A model generated the notes under the pieces. That model had not been told where the DNA came from, ran no database searches, and was given only the letters and a program-made list of their open reading frames with translations. A DNA stretch of 64,000 nucleotides from Bifidobacterium pullorum DSM 20433. Its GTDB lineage: Bacteria; Actinomycetota; Actinomycetes; Actinomycetales; Bifidobacteriaceae. Position numbers and translations under genes: made by a program. Shown piece by piece: positions 50,453 through 60,918 of the stretch (the stretch's first letter is position 1; each line of letters begins with the position of its first letter). Where the stretch lies: NCBI RefSeq assembly GCF_000771405.1, contig NZ_JDUI01000003.1, positions 1 to 64,000 on the forward strand, given 5' to 3'.

Positions 50453-50753
50453 TTCTCTCTCCCGGGGATTTTTCACTCTCCCGAGAAAAAGTAAGCGCAC
50501 CGTGACAGCGGGATTCCCGTTTCGTCAAGAACTCTTCCGGTTTCGCGTGTGACCTGTCCTGACTGGTCGGCCAGTCATGCATGGTTCGCACTATGCGATT
50601 AGTTGCGGATCCGCAACTAATCGCATATGAGGTCACGCAGGATGTATCGATCCCCGCCCCCCTCCTTCCGGAACGAGGACACGCACTGTACGACAACGGA
50701 AGATGATGCTATCATTGTGCTGTCGTTACGAATTCATTATTAGGGGGTATATC
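50446..50753. promoter_or_regulatory. Intergenic region before the toxin-antitoxin pair, with palindromes
   Basis: Beyond the terminator the stretch holds a dyad TGACTGG-N4-CCAGTCA (50560-50577), the 36-bp palindrome at 50592-50627, and near the genes a dyad ATGAT-GCT-ATCAT (50703-50715) that could be the operator of the antitoxin. The last 60 bp are AT-richer than their surroundings. No further gene seen. Confidence 0.5.
50592..50627. repeat. 36-bp perfect palindrome
   Basis: Centred between 50609 and 50610 on GGATCC, both halves are exact: TATGCGATTAGTTGCGGA and its complement. It is flanked on the left by GGTTCGCAC, the outer word of the inverted repeat at 40901. There is no T tract, so it is not a simple terminator. 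Confidence 0.9.
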
Positions 50754-51017
50754 ATGGCGACACTGACCATTCGCAAGCTTGATGACAAAGTCGTCGAGGA
50801 TTTCAAGCGCATCGCCAAGAAGAACAACCGTTCGGCGGAAGCCCAGGCGCGTTCGCTGATCGAGGATTTCACCGCAGGCGTGCTGGCGCATGACATCATG
50901 TCCAACTCCGACTTGGTGCAGGAGATGTGGGACCTGCTTGGCGACGAATCCCTTCAGCCCGGCGAGGAGCTCGCGCCTCCGCGCACCGACGACGCCCGTC
51001 CGATCGATTTGGGGTGA
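50754..51017 (+). CDS. Antitoxin, FitA/VapB-like ribbon-helix-helix protein
   Basis: 87 residues. The N-terminus ATLTIRKLDDKVVEDFKRIA fits a ribbon-helix-helix DNA-binding domain with the FitA pattern, followed by NRSAEAQARSLIEDF, and the C-terminal half should wrap the toxin. AGGGGG lies 6 bases before the ATG. The stop shares one base with the toxin start (TGATG). Such antitoxins repress their own promoter; a dyad at 50703-50715 may be the site. Confidence 0.85.
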   Translation: MATLTIRKLDDKVVEDFKRIAKKNNRSAEAQARSLIEDFTAGVLAHDIMSNSDLVQEMWDLLGDESLQPGEELAPPRTDDARPIDLG

Positions 51018-51442
51018 TGACGATGATCATCCTCAATACCGATGTCATCAGTGAGATTCTCAGAAAGAACCACGCCGACCGCCGTGTCATCGATTGGTTC
51101 ATCCATGTTCCGATGAATGAGGTCTACACGACATCCGTCACTACGGCCGAATTGCTGACGGGCATAGCCCTGCTGCCCGAGGGAGCGCGGAAACGACGGC
51201 TTGGCGACTCCGTGCAGCGGTTCATCAGCCTCTATCTTCCCCGCACCTTGCCGTTTGACGCCGCTGCGGCACCATATTACGCTGCCGTCCACGCCCAACG
51301 CCGCGCCGCAGGACGACCCGTCACCACTCAGGATGTGATGATCGCCGCCATCGCACTGGCGTGCGACGCCACGCTGGTCACCCGCAACGTCAAGGATTTC
51401 GAGCACACCGGCGTCAAACTGTTCAATCCGTGGGAGCGGTGA
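51017..51442 (+). CDS. PIN-domain toxin, FitB/VapC-like ribonuclease
   Basis: 141 residues. A PIN nuclease with the acidic active site: Asp in ILNTDVISEILRK (residues 5-17), Glu in TTAELLTGIALLP, Asp in TTQDVMIAAIALACDATLVT and Asp in NVKDFEHTGV. VapC toxins cut tRNA or rRNA; the target here is unknown. ATG at 51017, with a second ATG two codons later. The pair lies between a strong terminator and a convergent gene, so it is an independent unit, perhaps acquired. Confidence 0.88.
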   Translation: MTMIILNTDVISEILRKNHADRRVIDWFIHVPMNEVYTTSVTTAELLTGIALLPEGARKRRLGDSVQRFISLYLPRTLPFDAAAAPYYAAVHAQRRAAGRPVTTQDVMIAAIALACDATLVTRNVKDFEHTGVKLFNPWER

Positions 51443-51445
51443 CCG

Positions 51446-53818
51446 CTACTCCAACTGTTCGGAGAGCTCCATCCATTCGGCTTCGAGGGGTTCGGTCTCC
51501 TCGGCGATGGCCTGCAAACGCACGTTCATCTCGTTGAGACCGGCGTAGTCGCTCGGATCATGAGCGGCCATCGCCGCCTCAAGCTCAGATTTCTCCTCCT
51601 CCAGCTTGGCCAGCTTCCGCTCGATTTGGGAGACGCGCTTGGATGCCTCATGGAACGCCTTGCCCGTCAGCTTCGGCGTCGTCGCAACCGTCGCAGCCCC
51701 AGCGACCCCATCATTTTCGGACGGTGTCCCATCTTCCGACGCAGCGGCGTCGGCCACGATGCCGGTCGTATCGCCCGCGGCCGGCGCAGCCCCCTTCTTC
51801 CGCACGGGCGCGGCGTCGCCGCCGAACGGGTCGCGACCGGCCTTGATCGCCTCGGTCATCGCCAGATAATCGTCCACGCCGCCCGGCAGATGGCGGATCT
51901 TGCCGCCGATCAGCGCGAACTGCTGGTCGGTCACGCGCTCCAGCAGGTAGCGATCATGGCTGACCACGATCAGCGTGCCCGGCCAGGTGTCGAGCAGATC
52001 CTCCATCACGGCCAGCATATCGGTATCCAGATCGTTGCCCGGCTCGTCCATGATCAGCACATTCGGCTCATCGAGCAGGATCAGCAGCAGCTGCATGCGG
52101 CGCTTCTGCCCGCCGGACAGGTCGCGGATCGGGGTCATCAGCTGCGCGGCCTCGAAGCCGAGCCGTTCCATCAGCTGCCCCGGGGTCACCTCCTTGCCGT
52201 CCACGATGTAGCTGGGCTTGTACCGGCTCAGCACCTCCTTGACCTTGTACTTGCCGAGCGCCTCCAGCTCGTCCAGCCGCTGCGAGAGCACCGCGAAACG
52301 AACCGTCTTGCCGATGTTCACATGGCCGGCGGTCGGGGTGATCGACCCGTCGAGGATCTTGAGCAGCGTGGACTTGCCGGCGCCGTTCGCGCCGACGATG
52401 CCGAAACGGTCGCCGGGGCCGATCAGCCAGGTCACGTCGTCCAGCACCTTGCGGCCGGTGACGGAGACCCTGTGCGCCGCGGAGGTCGCAGGGAGCGTCG
52501 TCTCTCCGTCCGCGTCCTGAGCAGCGGTCCCTGCTCCGGAAGGAGCGGAATGGGCAGAGGACCGCTCCCCCGCCGCCTTCGAGGTGTCGGGTTCCGCTGC
52601 GGAAGGGTCGGGAACGGCAGTCGGGGCAAAGGCGACGCCGGCATCGCGCAGGCGCGGGTCGGCGGACAGGTCGTCGACGGCCAATTCCACGGCACCGTAC
52701 GCCTGCGGCTCCGCATACATCGGACGCACCACGTCCACACGGGACACGGACGCCGCCATCTCGGACACATCCGGGTCGATTGCGGCCAACGCCCCCGCGC
52801 TCCGGGCGGACGCCGCGACGTCGCCGCCAGCACCATTGGCGTCGACCGCATCGTCATCGGGAACGTATACCGGGCGGACCGCGTCGGGACGCGGCGTGCC
52901 GTCCACGGTCACACCGTTCTCGGCGGCGAACACCTGCGTCACGTCGATCAGGTCCACCACCTGCTTGCCCAGGCGGGAGGTCGCCATCTGCTTCAGCTCC
53001 AGCGTGTTGCGCAACGGCGGCACGTCGGCGATCAGCTCGCGTGCCTGCTTGACGTGGAACTTCTGCTTGGTGGAGCGTGCACGGGCGCCGCGGCTCAGCC
53101 ACGCCAGCTCCTTGCGCGCCAGGTTGCGGCGGCGGGCCTCGCGCACGTCGGCCTGCCGGTCGCGTTCCACGCGCTGCAGCATGTACGCGCTGTAACCGCC
53201 CTCGAACGGGTCGATCGTACCGTCGTGCACCTCCCACATCGACTCGCACACCTCGTCCAGGAACCAACGGTCGTGCGTCACCAGCAGCAACGCGCCCTGC
53301 CCCTTGCCCCAGCGGGTTTTCAGGTGTTCGGCCAACCAGTGGATTGTGACGACGTCCAGATGGTTGGTCGGCTCGTCGAGCGCCAGGATGTCCCAATCCT
53401 TGAGCAGCAGGCGGGCAAGATCGGCGCGGCGGCGCTGGCCGCCGGACAGTGAGCCGATGCGCGCGTCCAGGCTGATGCCGCCGAGCAGCGCCTCCACGAT
53501 CTCACGCGAGCGCGTCTCCGACGCCCACTCGTAGTCTTCGCGTCCCTCCAGTGCGGCCTGGCGGACGGTGGCGTTGTCGTCGAGCGGGTCACGCTGGTCG
53601 AGCATGCCGAAGCTCAGCCCCCCGCGCTTGGTCACGCGGCCCGCGTCGGGCTCCTGCGTGCCGTTGAACAGGTGCAGCAGCGTGGATTTGCCGTCGCCGT
53701 TACGGCCGACGATGCCGATGCGGTCGCCCTCGAACACGCCCTGCGTCACGTCGGTGAAGATCGTCTTGGTCGCGAACGCAAGCGACACCTGTTCCAACCC
53801 AATATCGTAAATCGGCAT
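51446..53818 (-). CDS. ABC-F family ATPase (ribosome-associated type)
   Basis: A 790-residue protein with two ATP-binding cassettes and no membrane helices. Cassette 1: GIVGRNGDGKSTLLHLF, LSGGQRRRADLARLLL, LALDEPTNHLD. Cassette 2: GIVGANGAGKSTLLKIL, LSGGQKRRMQLLLILL, LIMDEPGNDLD. ABC-F proteins act on the ribosome in translation or drug protection. It is longer than most because of an Ala/Asp/Pro-rich insertion of about 150 residues between the cassettes (about 310-460) and a second linker before the C-terminal coiled coil (RVSQIERKLAKLEEEKSELE). Confidence 0.9.
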   Translation of the reverse strand: MPIYDIGLEQVSLAFATKTIFTDVTQGVFEGDRIGIVGRNGDGKSTLLHLFNGTQEPDAGRVTKRGGLSFGMLDQRDPLDDNATVRQAALEGREDYEWASETRSREIVEALLGGISLDARIGSLSGGQRRRADLARLLLKDWDILALDEPTNHLDVVTIHWLAEHLKTRWGKGQGALLLVTHDRWFLDEVCESMWEVHDGTIDPFEGGYSAYMLQRVERDRQADVREARRRNLARKELAWLSRGARARSTKQKFHVKQARELIADVPPLRNTLELKQMATSRLGKQVVDLIDVTQVFAAENGVTVDGTPRPDAVRPVYVPDDDAVDANGAGGDVAASARSAGALAAIDPDVSEMAASVSRVDVVRPMYAEPQAYGAVELAVDDLSADPRLRDAGVAFAPTAVPDPSAAEPDTSKAAGERSSAHSAPSGAGTAAQDADGETTLPATSAAHRVSVTGRKVLDDVTWLIGPGDRFGIVGANGAGKSTLLKILDGSITPTAGHVNIGKTVRFAVLSQRLDELEALGKYKVKEVLSRYKPSYIVDGKEVTPGQLMERLGFEAAQLMTPIRDLSGGQKRRMQLLLILLDEPNVLIMDEPGNDLDTDMLAVMEDLLDTWPGTLIVVSHDRYLLERVTDQQFALIGGKIRHLPGGVDDYLAMTEAIKAGRDPFGGDAAPVRKKGAAPAAGDTTGIVADAAASEDGTPSENDGVAGAATVATTPKLTGKAFHEASKRVSQIERKLAKLEEEKSELEAAMAAHDPSDYAGLNEMNVRLQAIAEETEPLEAEWMELSEQLE

Positions 53819-53840
53819 AATCCCTTAATCTACCACCCGC

Positions 53841-53976
53841 CCCGCCACGCCCGGATTCTCCGGACTCTGATGCATCGTGACCGTGATCCATCTCCAAAAT
53901 CGTTGATTTTACAAGGTTCTTGAATTGTGTCAGAGTCACGAATATGTCAGAGTCCGGAGAATCCGGGCGTGGCGGG
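53841..53976. repeat. Imperfect palindromic element, family A, copy 3
   Basis: About 136 bp and the most regular copy: the outer 30 bases (CCCGCCACGCCCGG, then ATTCTCCGGACTCTGA) are matched exactly by the right end. The inner arms contain ATCGTGACCGTGAT and TCAGAGTCACGA. It lies between the ABC-F gene and a glutamine amidotransferase gene. Confidence 0.9.
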
Positions 53977-54031
53977 AGACGCGCCGGATGGACCCGGGAC
54001 GGGAAAAGGACCCGGGATGGGGAAGGGACGG

Positions 54032-54757
54032 TTAGCCCAGGGTCTTGGCGTAGGTGCTGCAGCGGGCGGCGAAGCTGGAGAACACCTGCTCGGCCAGCGG
54101 CTGGATCTGCGCGTTGGCCTCGGCGAAGGCCTCGCGCAGCTTGGACTTCGAACCGCCGGCGGCCTTGAGCTCCTTGACCATCGAAGGCTCCTCCAGCCAC
54201 TCCTCCAGCATGGCGGCGCTCACCTCCAGGTGGAACTGCAATCCCAGCGCCGAACCGAACCGGAACGCCTGCACCTTGGTCTGCGGGGAACGAGCCAGCA
54301 GCTGCGCGCCGTCGGGCAGACCCACCGTGTCGCGGTGCCAGTGCAGCACATCCAGCTGCTTGCCCCACATCGCAAAGTAATCGTGTTTGTCCACGCGTTT
54401 GATCGGCCCCACGCCGATCTCCGGACCGTCCCCCTTGCACAGTTTGGCCCCCAACGCCGTGGCGATGATCTGATGCCCCAGGCAGATGCCCAGCACCGGC
54501 TTGCCCACGCTGATCGCGGCCTTGGCCAGCTTGGCCTCCGCTTTCAGCCCCGGGTATTGGTCGTAGTCGGCGGCACCCATCGGCCCGCCCATGATCACCA
54601 CGCCGGCCAGTTCGTCGAAGTCCGGCATGTCCGGTTTCTTCTTCTTGGCCACGTTGAGCGAGAGCGTCTCCAACCCCAGATCCTCAAGATTCGCCAGAAT
54701 CCGCCCCGGTTTCTCCCACGGGACGTGCTGCAGAATAAGCACTTGCGGTGACGTCAT
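54032..54757 (-). CDS. Class I glutamine amidotransferase-like protein
   Basis: About 241 residues. VVIMGGPMGAADYDQYPGL, the nucleophile Cys in GICLGHQIIATALGAKL, and FHLEVS for the His-x-Glu part show the triad of class I amidotransferases (GMP-synthase-like subfamily). No synthase domain is attached, so the amino acceptor is unknown. Starts at 54757 or three codons upstream at 54766 are both possible; GGAGG is close to the first. The frame is open to 54967 but overlaps the cysS start region. Confidence 0.85.
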   Translation of the reverse strand: MTSPQVLILQHVPWEKPGRILANLEDLGLETLSLNVAKKKKPDMPDFDELAGVVIMGGPMGAADYDQYPGLKAEAKLAKAAISVGKPVLGICLGHQIIATALGAKLCKGDGPEIGVGPIKRVDKHDYFAMWGKQLDVLHWHRDTVGLPDGAQLLARSPQTKVQAFRFGSALGLQFHLEVSAAMLEEWLEEPSMVKELKAAGGSKSKLREAFAEANAQIQPLAEQVFSSFAARCSTYAKTLG

Positions 54758-54872
54758 AGCCTCCATTGTTGCACCGGCACGGTAGAAAGGCACGCCGCAT
54801 CGAACCAAAGACGCCCGAAAAGCGCGGTTTGAAGCGGCATGCCTTGTCTGGCAAAGCGAATACGCTCGAACC

Positions 54873-56567
<1,695 letters not shown>

Positions 56568-56570
56568 CGC

Positions 56571-56599
56571 GGCGGCTCCCCTGCGGGAAGGGAGCCGCC
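56571..56599 (+). terminator. Stem-loop after cysS
   Basis: GGCGGCTCCC pairs with GGGAGCCGCC (10 bp, 9-base loop), 3 bp after the cysS stop. No clear T tract. Confidence 0.7.
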
Positions 56600-56687
56600 G
56601 ACCGCCGATCCGTCGTTGCCGCCCGGCGCGGGACCATCCGTGTCTCGACCGCCGACAGGCTGCGGGACGATGCTCGGCGCATCCCTC

Positions 56688-57593
56688 TCAGTCGAACACG
56701 AAATCGACATCCACGATGTGCAGTCTGCGCTTCAGTTCCCGTTCCAGGGACCGCTTGCATTCGACCAGATCGGTCACGTCGATCGATTCGCCGGTGCCGG
56801 CGAGATACACGTCCACCGTGTAGTTCATGCCGGTCTTGAAGATCATCGTCCGCTCGTATTCGGTGTTGGCCGGCAGATGACGCTGTGCGGCCGCCTCCAC
56901 GAAGGCGTTGGTCTCATCATCGTCGTGCACGCCGCCGACGAGTTCCACGAACGCGTCGCGCAACACCTCGACCGGCTCCCTGACGGCCAGGATCACAATC
57001 GCCGTGGTGATGAAGAAATCGCCGGTGTAGTGCAGGAAATCAAGCGGCCCACCGGCCGGCAGCAGCACCAGCACCACCGCGGCCACGCCGATGCCGAACG
57101 AGATCATGCCGTCCACCAGGGTGCTCTGCGCCTCCGCGCGCAGCATCATGCTCGAATCGCCGATGCGGGCGTTCTGGCGGCGGTAGTACATGAGCAGGCC
57201 GAAGCAGGTGGCCACGGTCAGAATCTGGTAGATCACCACGGGGCCGAAGGTCGCGCGCTCCCCCACGCCGAGCACGAAGTAGTCCCAGGCCACCTGCGCC
57301 ACATCAAGGAACGAGAACACGAGCAGCGAAAGGGTGAAGATCGCCTTGCAGATCGCGTAGATCGGTTCCAGGGCGAACATGCCATTGGGGAACCGTTCGG
57401 TGGTGCGCACGGTGCGCGAGGAGAGATAGGTTGCCACCAGGCCCGAGACCACGGAGATCACGGTGAAGGTGGTGTCGAGGAACATGGCCTTCAGGCCGGT
57501 CATGAAAAACACGATCGCGCCGGCGATGACCATGAGGATGTTGATGACGATGCCCACGCCGAGGGCTTTGCGTTCGATTTGCTTATGCTGCAT
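56688..57593 (-). CDS. Cation diffusion facilitator-family transporter
   Basis: A 301-residue membrane protein from the ATG at 57593 (AAGGA 6 bases upstream). Six helices are visible, with the metal-site Asp in LDTTFTVISVVSGLVATYL and STLVDGMISFGIGVAAVV, the usual pair of CDF motifs in helices 2 and 5. A cytosolic C-terminal domain of ~90 residues ends in RLHIVDVDFVFD. CDF proteins export Zn, Mn, Fe or Co; the metal is not predictable here. Convergent with cysS. Confidence 0.83.
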   Translation of the reverse strand: MQHKQIERKALGVGIVINILMVIAGAIVFFMTGLKAMFLDTTFTVISVVSGLVATYLSSRTVRTTERFPNGMFALEPIYAICKAIFTLSLLVFSFLDVAQVAWDYFVLGVGERATFGPVVIYQILTVATCFGLLMYYRRQNARIGDSSMMLRAEAQSTLVDGMISFGIGVAAVVLVLLPAGGPLDFLHYTGDFFITTAIVILAVREPVEVLRDAFVELVGGVHDDDETNAFVEAAAQRHLPANTEYERTMIFKTGMNYTVDVYLAGTGESIDVTDLVECKRSLERELKRRLHIVDVDFVFD

Positions 57594-57972
57594 CGATGGT
57601 CCTTCCATATTGCATGGCAGTCAGGCGTCGCGCCGCCCGTGGCCGCGCGCTTGGCATGTCTGCGATAGGGGTGTCCAGGGATTTTCCTGAAAAATGTGCC
57701 TTCCCATTGTACCAAACGCAACACGCCCGGATTATGCCGTGGGCTGACGGCCCATCCGGTGCAGCAACACCATGGTCCTGCGCCAAATGGCACAGTTAGG
57801 GCCAGCCAACTGAACCATCTGACGCATATGCACCATGATCCTGCATCATTGGGCACAGTTTGGGCCGGGCATCTGACCCTTTTAACGCAGTATGCCTGTA
57901 ATCCTGCCGCACATGGGCCAGTTGGACGCCGCGCGCCGCTTCTCCCTACGCACGGCTAGACTGGGGGACATT
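57594..57972. repeat. 379-bp gap with degenerate ~63-bp tandem repeats upstream of ffh
   Basis: Units begin at about 57752 (CCATCCGGTGCAGCAACACC), 57815 (CCATCTGACGCATATGCACC) and 57878, each followed by ATG(G/A)TCCTGC and (A/G)CAGTT(A/T)GGGCC-like words. Two units are good, the third is partial. The ffh ribosome site (GGGGGA) is at 57962-57968. No gene seen. Confidence 0.65.
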
Positions 57973-59607
57973 ATGGCAGCGTTTAGTTCTTTGACAGACA
58001 GGCTCTCGAATGCCTTCAAGCATCTGAAGAGCAAAGGCAAGCTTTCCGAGGCGGATATCGACGGCACGATCCGCGAGATCCGCCGCGCCCTGCTCGACGC
58101 CGACGTGGCGCTCGAGGTGGTGCGCTCCTTCACCGGCCGCATCCGCGAGCGCGCGCTCGGCACCGAGGTCTCCGAGGCGCTCAACCCGGCCCAGCAGGTC
58201 GTCAAGATCGTCTATGACGAGCTGACCGGCGTGCTCGGCCAGGGTGTGGACCGTCCGCTAAACTTCGCCAAGAATCCGCCGACGATCATCATGCTCGCCG
58301 GCCTGCAGGGTGCCGGTAAGACCACGCTCGCCGGCAAGCTCGGCTATTGGCTCAAGGATGCCGGTCATACGCCGCTGCTGGTGGCGGCCGATCTGCAGCG
58401 TCCGAACGCGGTGACGCAGCTGCAGGTAGTAGGCGAGCGCGCCGGCGTGCCGGTGTACGCGCCGGAGAAGGGCGTGCAGTCGGACGGCGGCGACGAGGTC
58501 TCCGCCCCGGGCATGACCACCGGCGACCCGGTGAAGGTGGCCCGTGATTCGATTGCGCTGGCCAAGCAGAAGCTGTATGACACGGTGATCATCGATACTG
58601 CCGGCCGCTTGGGTGTGGACGAGGTGCTGATGCAGCAGGCGCGCGACATCCGCGATGCCGTGCAGCCCGATGAGATCCTGTTCGTCATCGACGCGATGAT
58701 CGGCCAGGATGCGGTGCGCACCGCCAAGGCCTTCGACGAGGGCGTGGACTTCACCGGCGTGGTGCTCTCCAAGCTGGATGGCGACGCCCGTGGCGGTGCC
58801 GCGCTGTCCGTGGCGAGCGTGACCGGCAAGCCGATCCTGTTCGCCTCGACCGGCGAGGGATTGAAGGATTTCGAGGTCTTCCACCCGGACCGTATGGCCT
58901 CGCGCATCCTGGATATGGGCGATATCCTGACCCTGATCGAGCAGGCGCAGAAGCAGTTCGACGAGGAGGAGGCCCGCAAGGCCGCCCAGAAGATGGCCGA
59001 GGGCGAGTTCGGTCTGGACGACTTCCTCGAGCAGCTGCAGCAGGTGCGCAAGCTGGGGTCGATGAAGAGCCTGCTCGGCATGATTCCGGGCATGGCACAG
59101 CATCGCCAGGCGTTGGAGCAGTTCGACGAGCGCGAGATCGACCGCACCGAGGCGATCATCCGTTCGATGACGCCGGCGGAGCGGCGCAACCCGAAGATCA
59201 TCGACGGTTCGCGCCGCGCCCGTATCGCCTATGGTTCCGGCGTGACGGTCTCGCAGGTCAACGCGCTGCTGCAGCGTTTCGAGCAGGCCGCCAAGATGAT
59301 GAAGCGCATGTCGAACAAGGCCGGCATGGGCGGCATCCCCGGTTTCGGCGGTCCTGCGATGGGCGGTAAGAAAGGCAAGAAGGGCGGCAAGAAGAAGGGT
59401 TCCAAGTCGGGCAATCCGATGAAGCGCGAGGCCGAGGAGAAGGCCTTGCGCGACCGTCTGGCCGGCAAGGGCGGCGGTTCGGCGTTCGCCAAGAAGCCGC
59501 AGAATCCGGCGCTGCCGGCCGGTCTGCAGGAGATGCTCGGCGAGAACGGCGCCCCGGATGTGCCGCCGAATCTCGGCGCCGGTTTGGGTGGTCTGTTCGG
59601 CCGCTGA
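57973..59607 (+). CDS. ffh: Signal recognition particle protein Ffh (SRP54)
   Basis: A 544-residue SRP GTPase from the ATG at 57973. N domain (LSNAFKHLKSKGKLSEADID), then the G domain: GLQGAGKTTLAGKL, DLQRPNAVTQL, IDTAGRLGVDE, SKLDGDARGGAALS. The Met-rich M domain follows (LLGMIPGM, MTPAERRNPKII, SGVTVSQVNALLQRFEQAAKMMKRM), with a Gly/Lys-rich tail of ~90 residues. It binds 4.5S RNA and signal sequences of nascent membrane proteins. Confidence 0.98.
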   Translation: MAAFSSLTDRLSNAFKHLKSKGKLSEADIDGTIREIRRALLDADVALEVVRSFTGRIRERALGTEVSEALNPAQQVVKIVYDELTGVLGQGVDRPLNFAKNPPTIIMLAGLQGAGKTTLAGKLGYWLKDAGHTPLLVAADLQRPNAVTQLQVVGERAGVPVYAPEKGVQSDGGDEVSAPGMTTGDPVKVARDSIALAKQKLYDTVIIDTAGRLGVDEVLMQQARDIRDAVQPDEILFVIDAMIGQDAVRTAKAFDEGVDFTGVVLSKLDGDARGGAALSVASVTGKPILFASTGEGLKDFEVFHPDRMASRILDMGDILTLIEQAQKQFDEEEARKAAQKMAEGEFGLDDFLEQLQQVRKLGSMKSLLGMIPGMAQHRQALEQFDEREIDRTEAIIRSMTPAERRNPKIIDGSRRARIAYGSGVTVSQVNALLQRFEQAAKMMKRMSNKAGMGGIPGFGGPAMGGKKGKKGGKKKGSKSGNPMKREAEEKALRDRLAGKGGGSAFAKKPQNPALPAGLQEMLGENGAPDVPPNLGAGLGGLFGR

Positions 59608-59622
59608 TCGATCCGATTGTTC

Positions 59623-59655
59623 ATGTCCCGCAGTCCGCCTTGGATTGCGGGACAT
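59623..59655 (+). terminator. Intrinsic terminator after ffh
   Basis: ATGTCCCGCA pairs with TGCGGGACAT (10 bp), followed by TTCGTT. Confidence 0.8.
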
Positions 59656-59693
59656 TTCGTTCATCTGTTGCGTATAGCGGAAAAGGATTTGCT

Positions 59694-60686
59694 GTGGGTG
59701 TTGCGATTGGCATCGTGCTGGCGATTACCGTGCTGTGGTGGGCGCTGCGGTTCCTGCCCGCCGGCGCGGAGGGGCATCTGCCGCTGCCGTATCTGATTGC
59801 GCTGATTCCGTTTCTGTGGATTCCGGCGCTCATACTCGCCGTCGCCGCCATTGCAGTCGGCGACTGGTGGCTCGCCGGCATCGCCGCGGTCCTCGCCATC
59901 GTCGTCCTGCTGCGGGTGCCGCTGTATCGACTGCATCATCATCGTGAAACAGCGCGTGGAACATTGCGTGAAACGGCGCGTGAAACAGACCGCACCCTCA
60001 CCGTGATGACGCTCAACTGCCGGTACGGTCGCGCGGATGCGCGCACGATCGCCGACGCGGTGCGCGATCGTCACGTCGATATCCTCGCTCTGCAGGAACT
60101 CACGCAGGGACTCGTCACCGCCCTCGACGATGCGGGTATCCGCGAGACCCTCCCCCACCGTCAGCTCGGCGAAGACCGTCCCACCGACAACGGCGGATTC
60201 AACGGCCTGTGGACACGACTTACGCCCGTCTCCTCCGAATCATCCTCCGTCGAGATCCCCGCCGCCGACGTTCCGATGGTCGTCGCCACGCCCGCCGCGG
60301 ACGCCACCGTCGCGTTCGCCTCGGCACACACCAAGTCCCCGATGCGGGGTTGCCGCGCCTGGTCGCAGGGCATCATCGGACTGGGCCGGCTGGTACGCCG
60401 ACATCAGAGCGCGGCGGCCCCCGGCGACGCCGTCGTGGTGCTGGGCGACCTTAACTGCGGCATCGACCATCCGAGTTTCCGCAGGCTGCTGGCGTCCGGA
60501 TTCCGAGACGCCAGCATGAGCGCCACGCGCAAGCCGTCGGTGTCGTTCCCCTCATGGATCGTCTGGCCGCGCATCGAACTCGATCACGTGCTGCTGAGCG
60601 GCGGTATCACAGCCGGCCGCATCGAGACCTTCATCGTCCCCGGTACCGATCACCTGGCCACGGTCGCGACGCTCCGCATGCCGTAG
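59694..60686 (+). CDS. Membrane-anchored endonuclease/exonuclease/phosphatase-family protein
   Basis: About 330 residues from a GTG at 59694, chosen because AAGGA lies 6 bases upstream; the frame is open to 59640, within the ffh terminator. Three N-terminal helices ([37 protein letters not shown], ..[12 protein letters not shown]) anchor an EEP domain with [37 protein letters not shown] and [11 protein letters not shown], and a final GTDHLATVA, all parts of the metal-dependent active site. Substrate unknown; related proteins cleave phosphodiesters or phospholipids. Confidence 0.87.
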   Translation: MGVAIGIVLAITVLWWALRFLPAGAEGHLPLPYLIALIPFLWIPALILAVAAIAVGDWWLAGIAAVLAIVVLLRVPLYRLHHHRETARGTLRETARETDRTLTVMTLNCRYGRADARTIADAVRDRHVDILALQELTQGLVTALDDAGIRETLPHRQLGEDRPTDNGGFNGLWTRLTPVSSESSSVEIPAADVPMVVATPAADATVAFASAHTKSPMRGCRAWSQGIIGLGRLVRRHQSAAAPGDAVVVLGDLNCGIDHPSFRRLLASGFRDASMSATRKPSVSFPSWIVWPRIELDHVLLSGGITAGRIETFIVPGTDHLATVATLRMP

Positions 60687-60785
60687 CCACTTATGTCGTG
60701 GCGGGACCGGAATCCGTATGGCGGCACGCCACCCGACGACACCGGCGACCGATCCCCGCAACACGGCGTGTCGCGGGGATGGGGT

Positions 60786-60791
60786 TATAAT
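60786..60791 (+). promoter_or_regulatory. -10 box of the rpsP operon
   Basis: A perfect TATAAT, 127 bp before the rpsP start. No good -35 is visible at 17 bp. Confidence 0.6.
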
Positions 60792-60918
60792 CATCAGGTT
60801 ATTCATGGGCGCGGTGCCCTCTACTCCCGCGCTGCATGAGGAACGCGTGGGTTCTCGGATTCCGTGCCCCACACCGAAACCGAAAACCCGCACCCCTAGT
60901 GATACAAGGAGAGCCATT

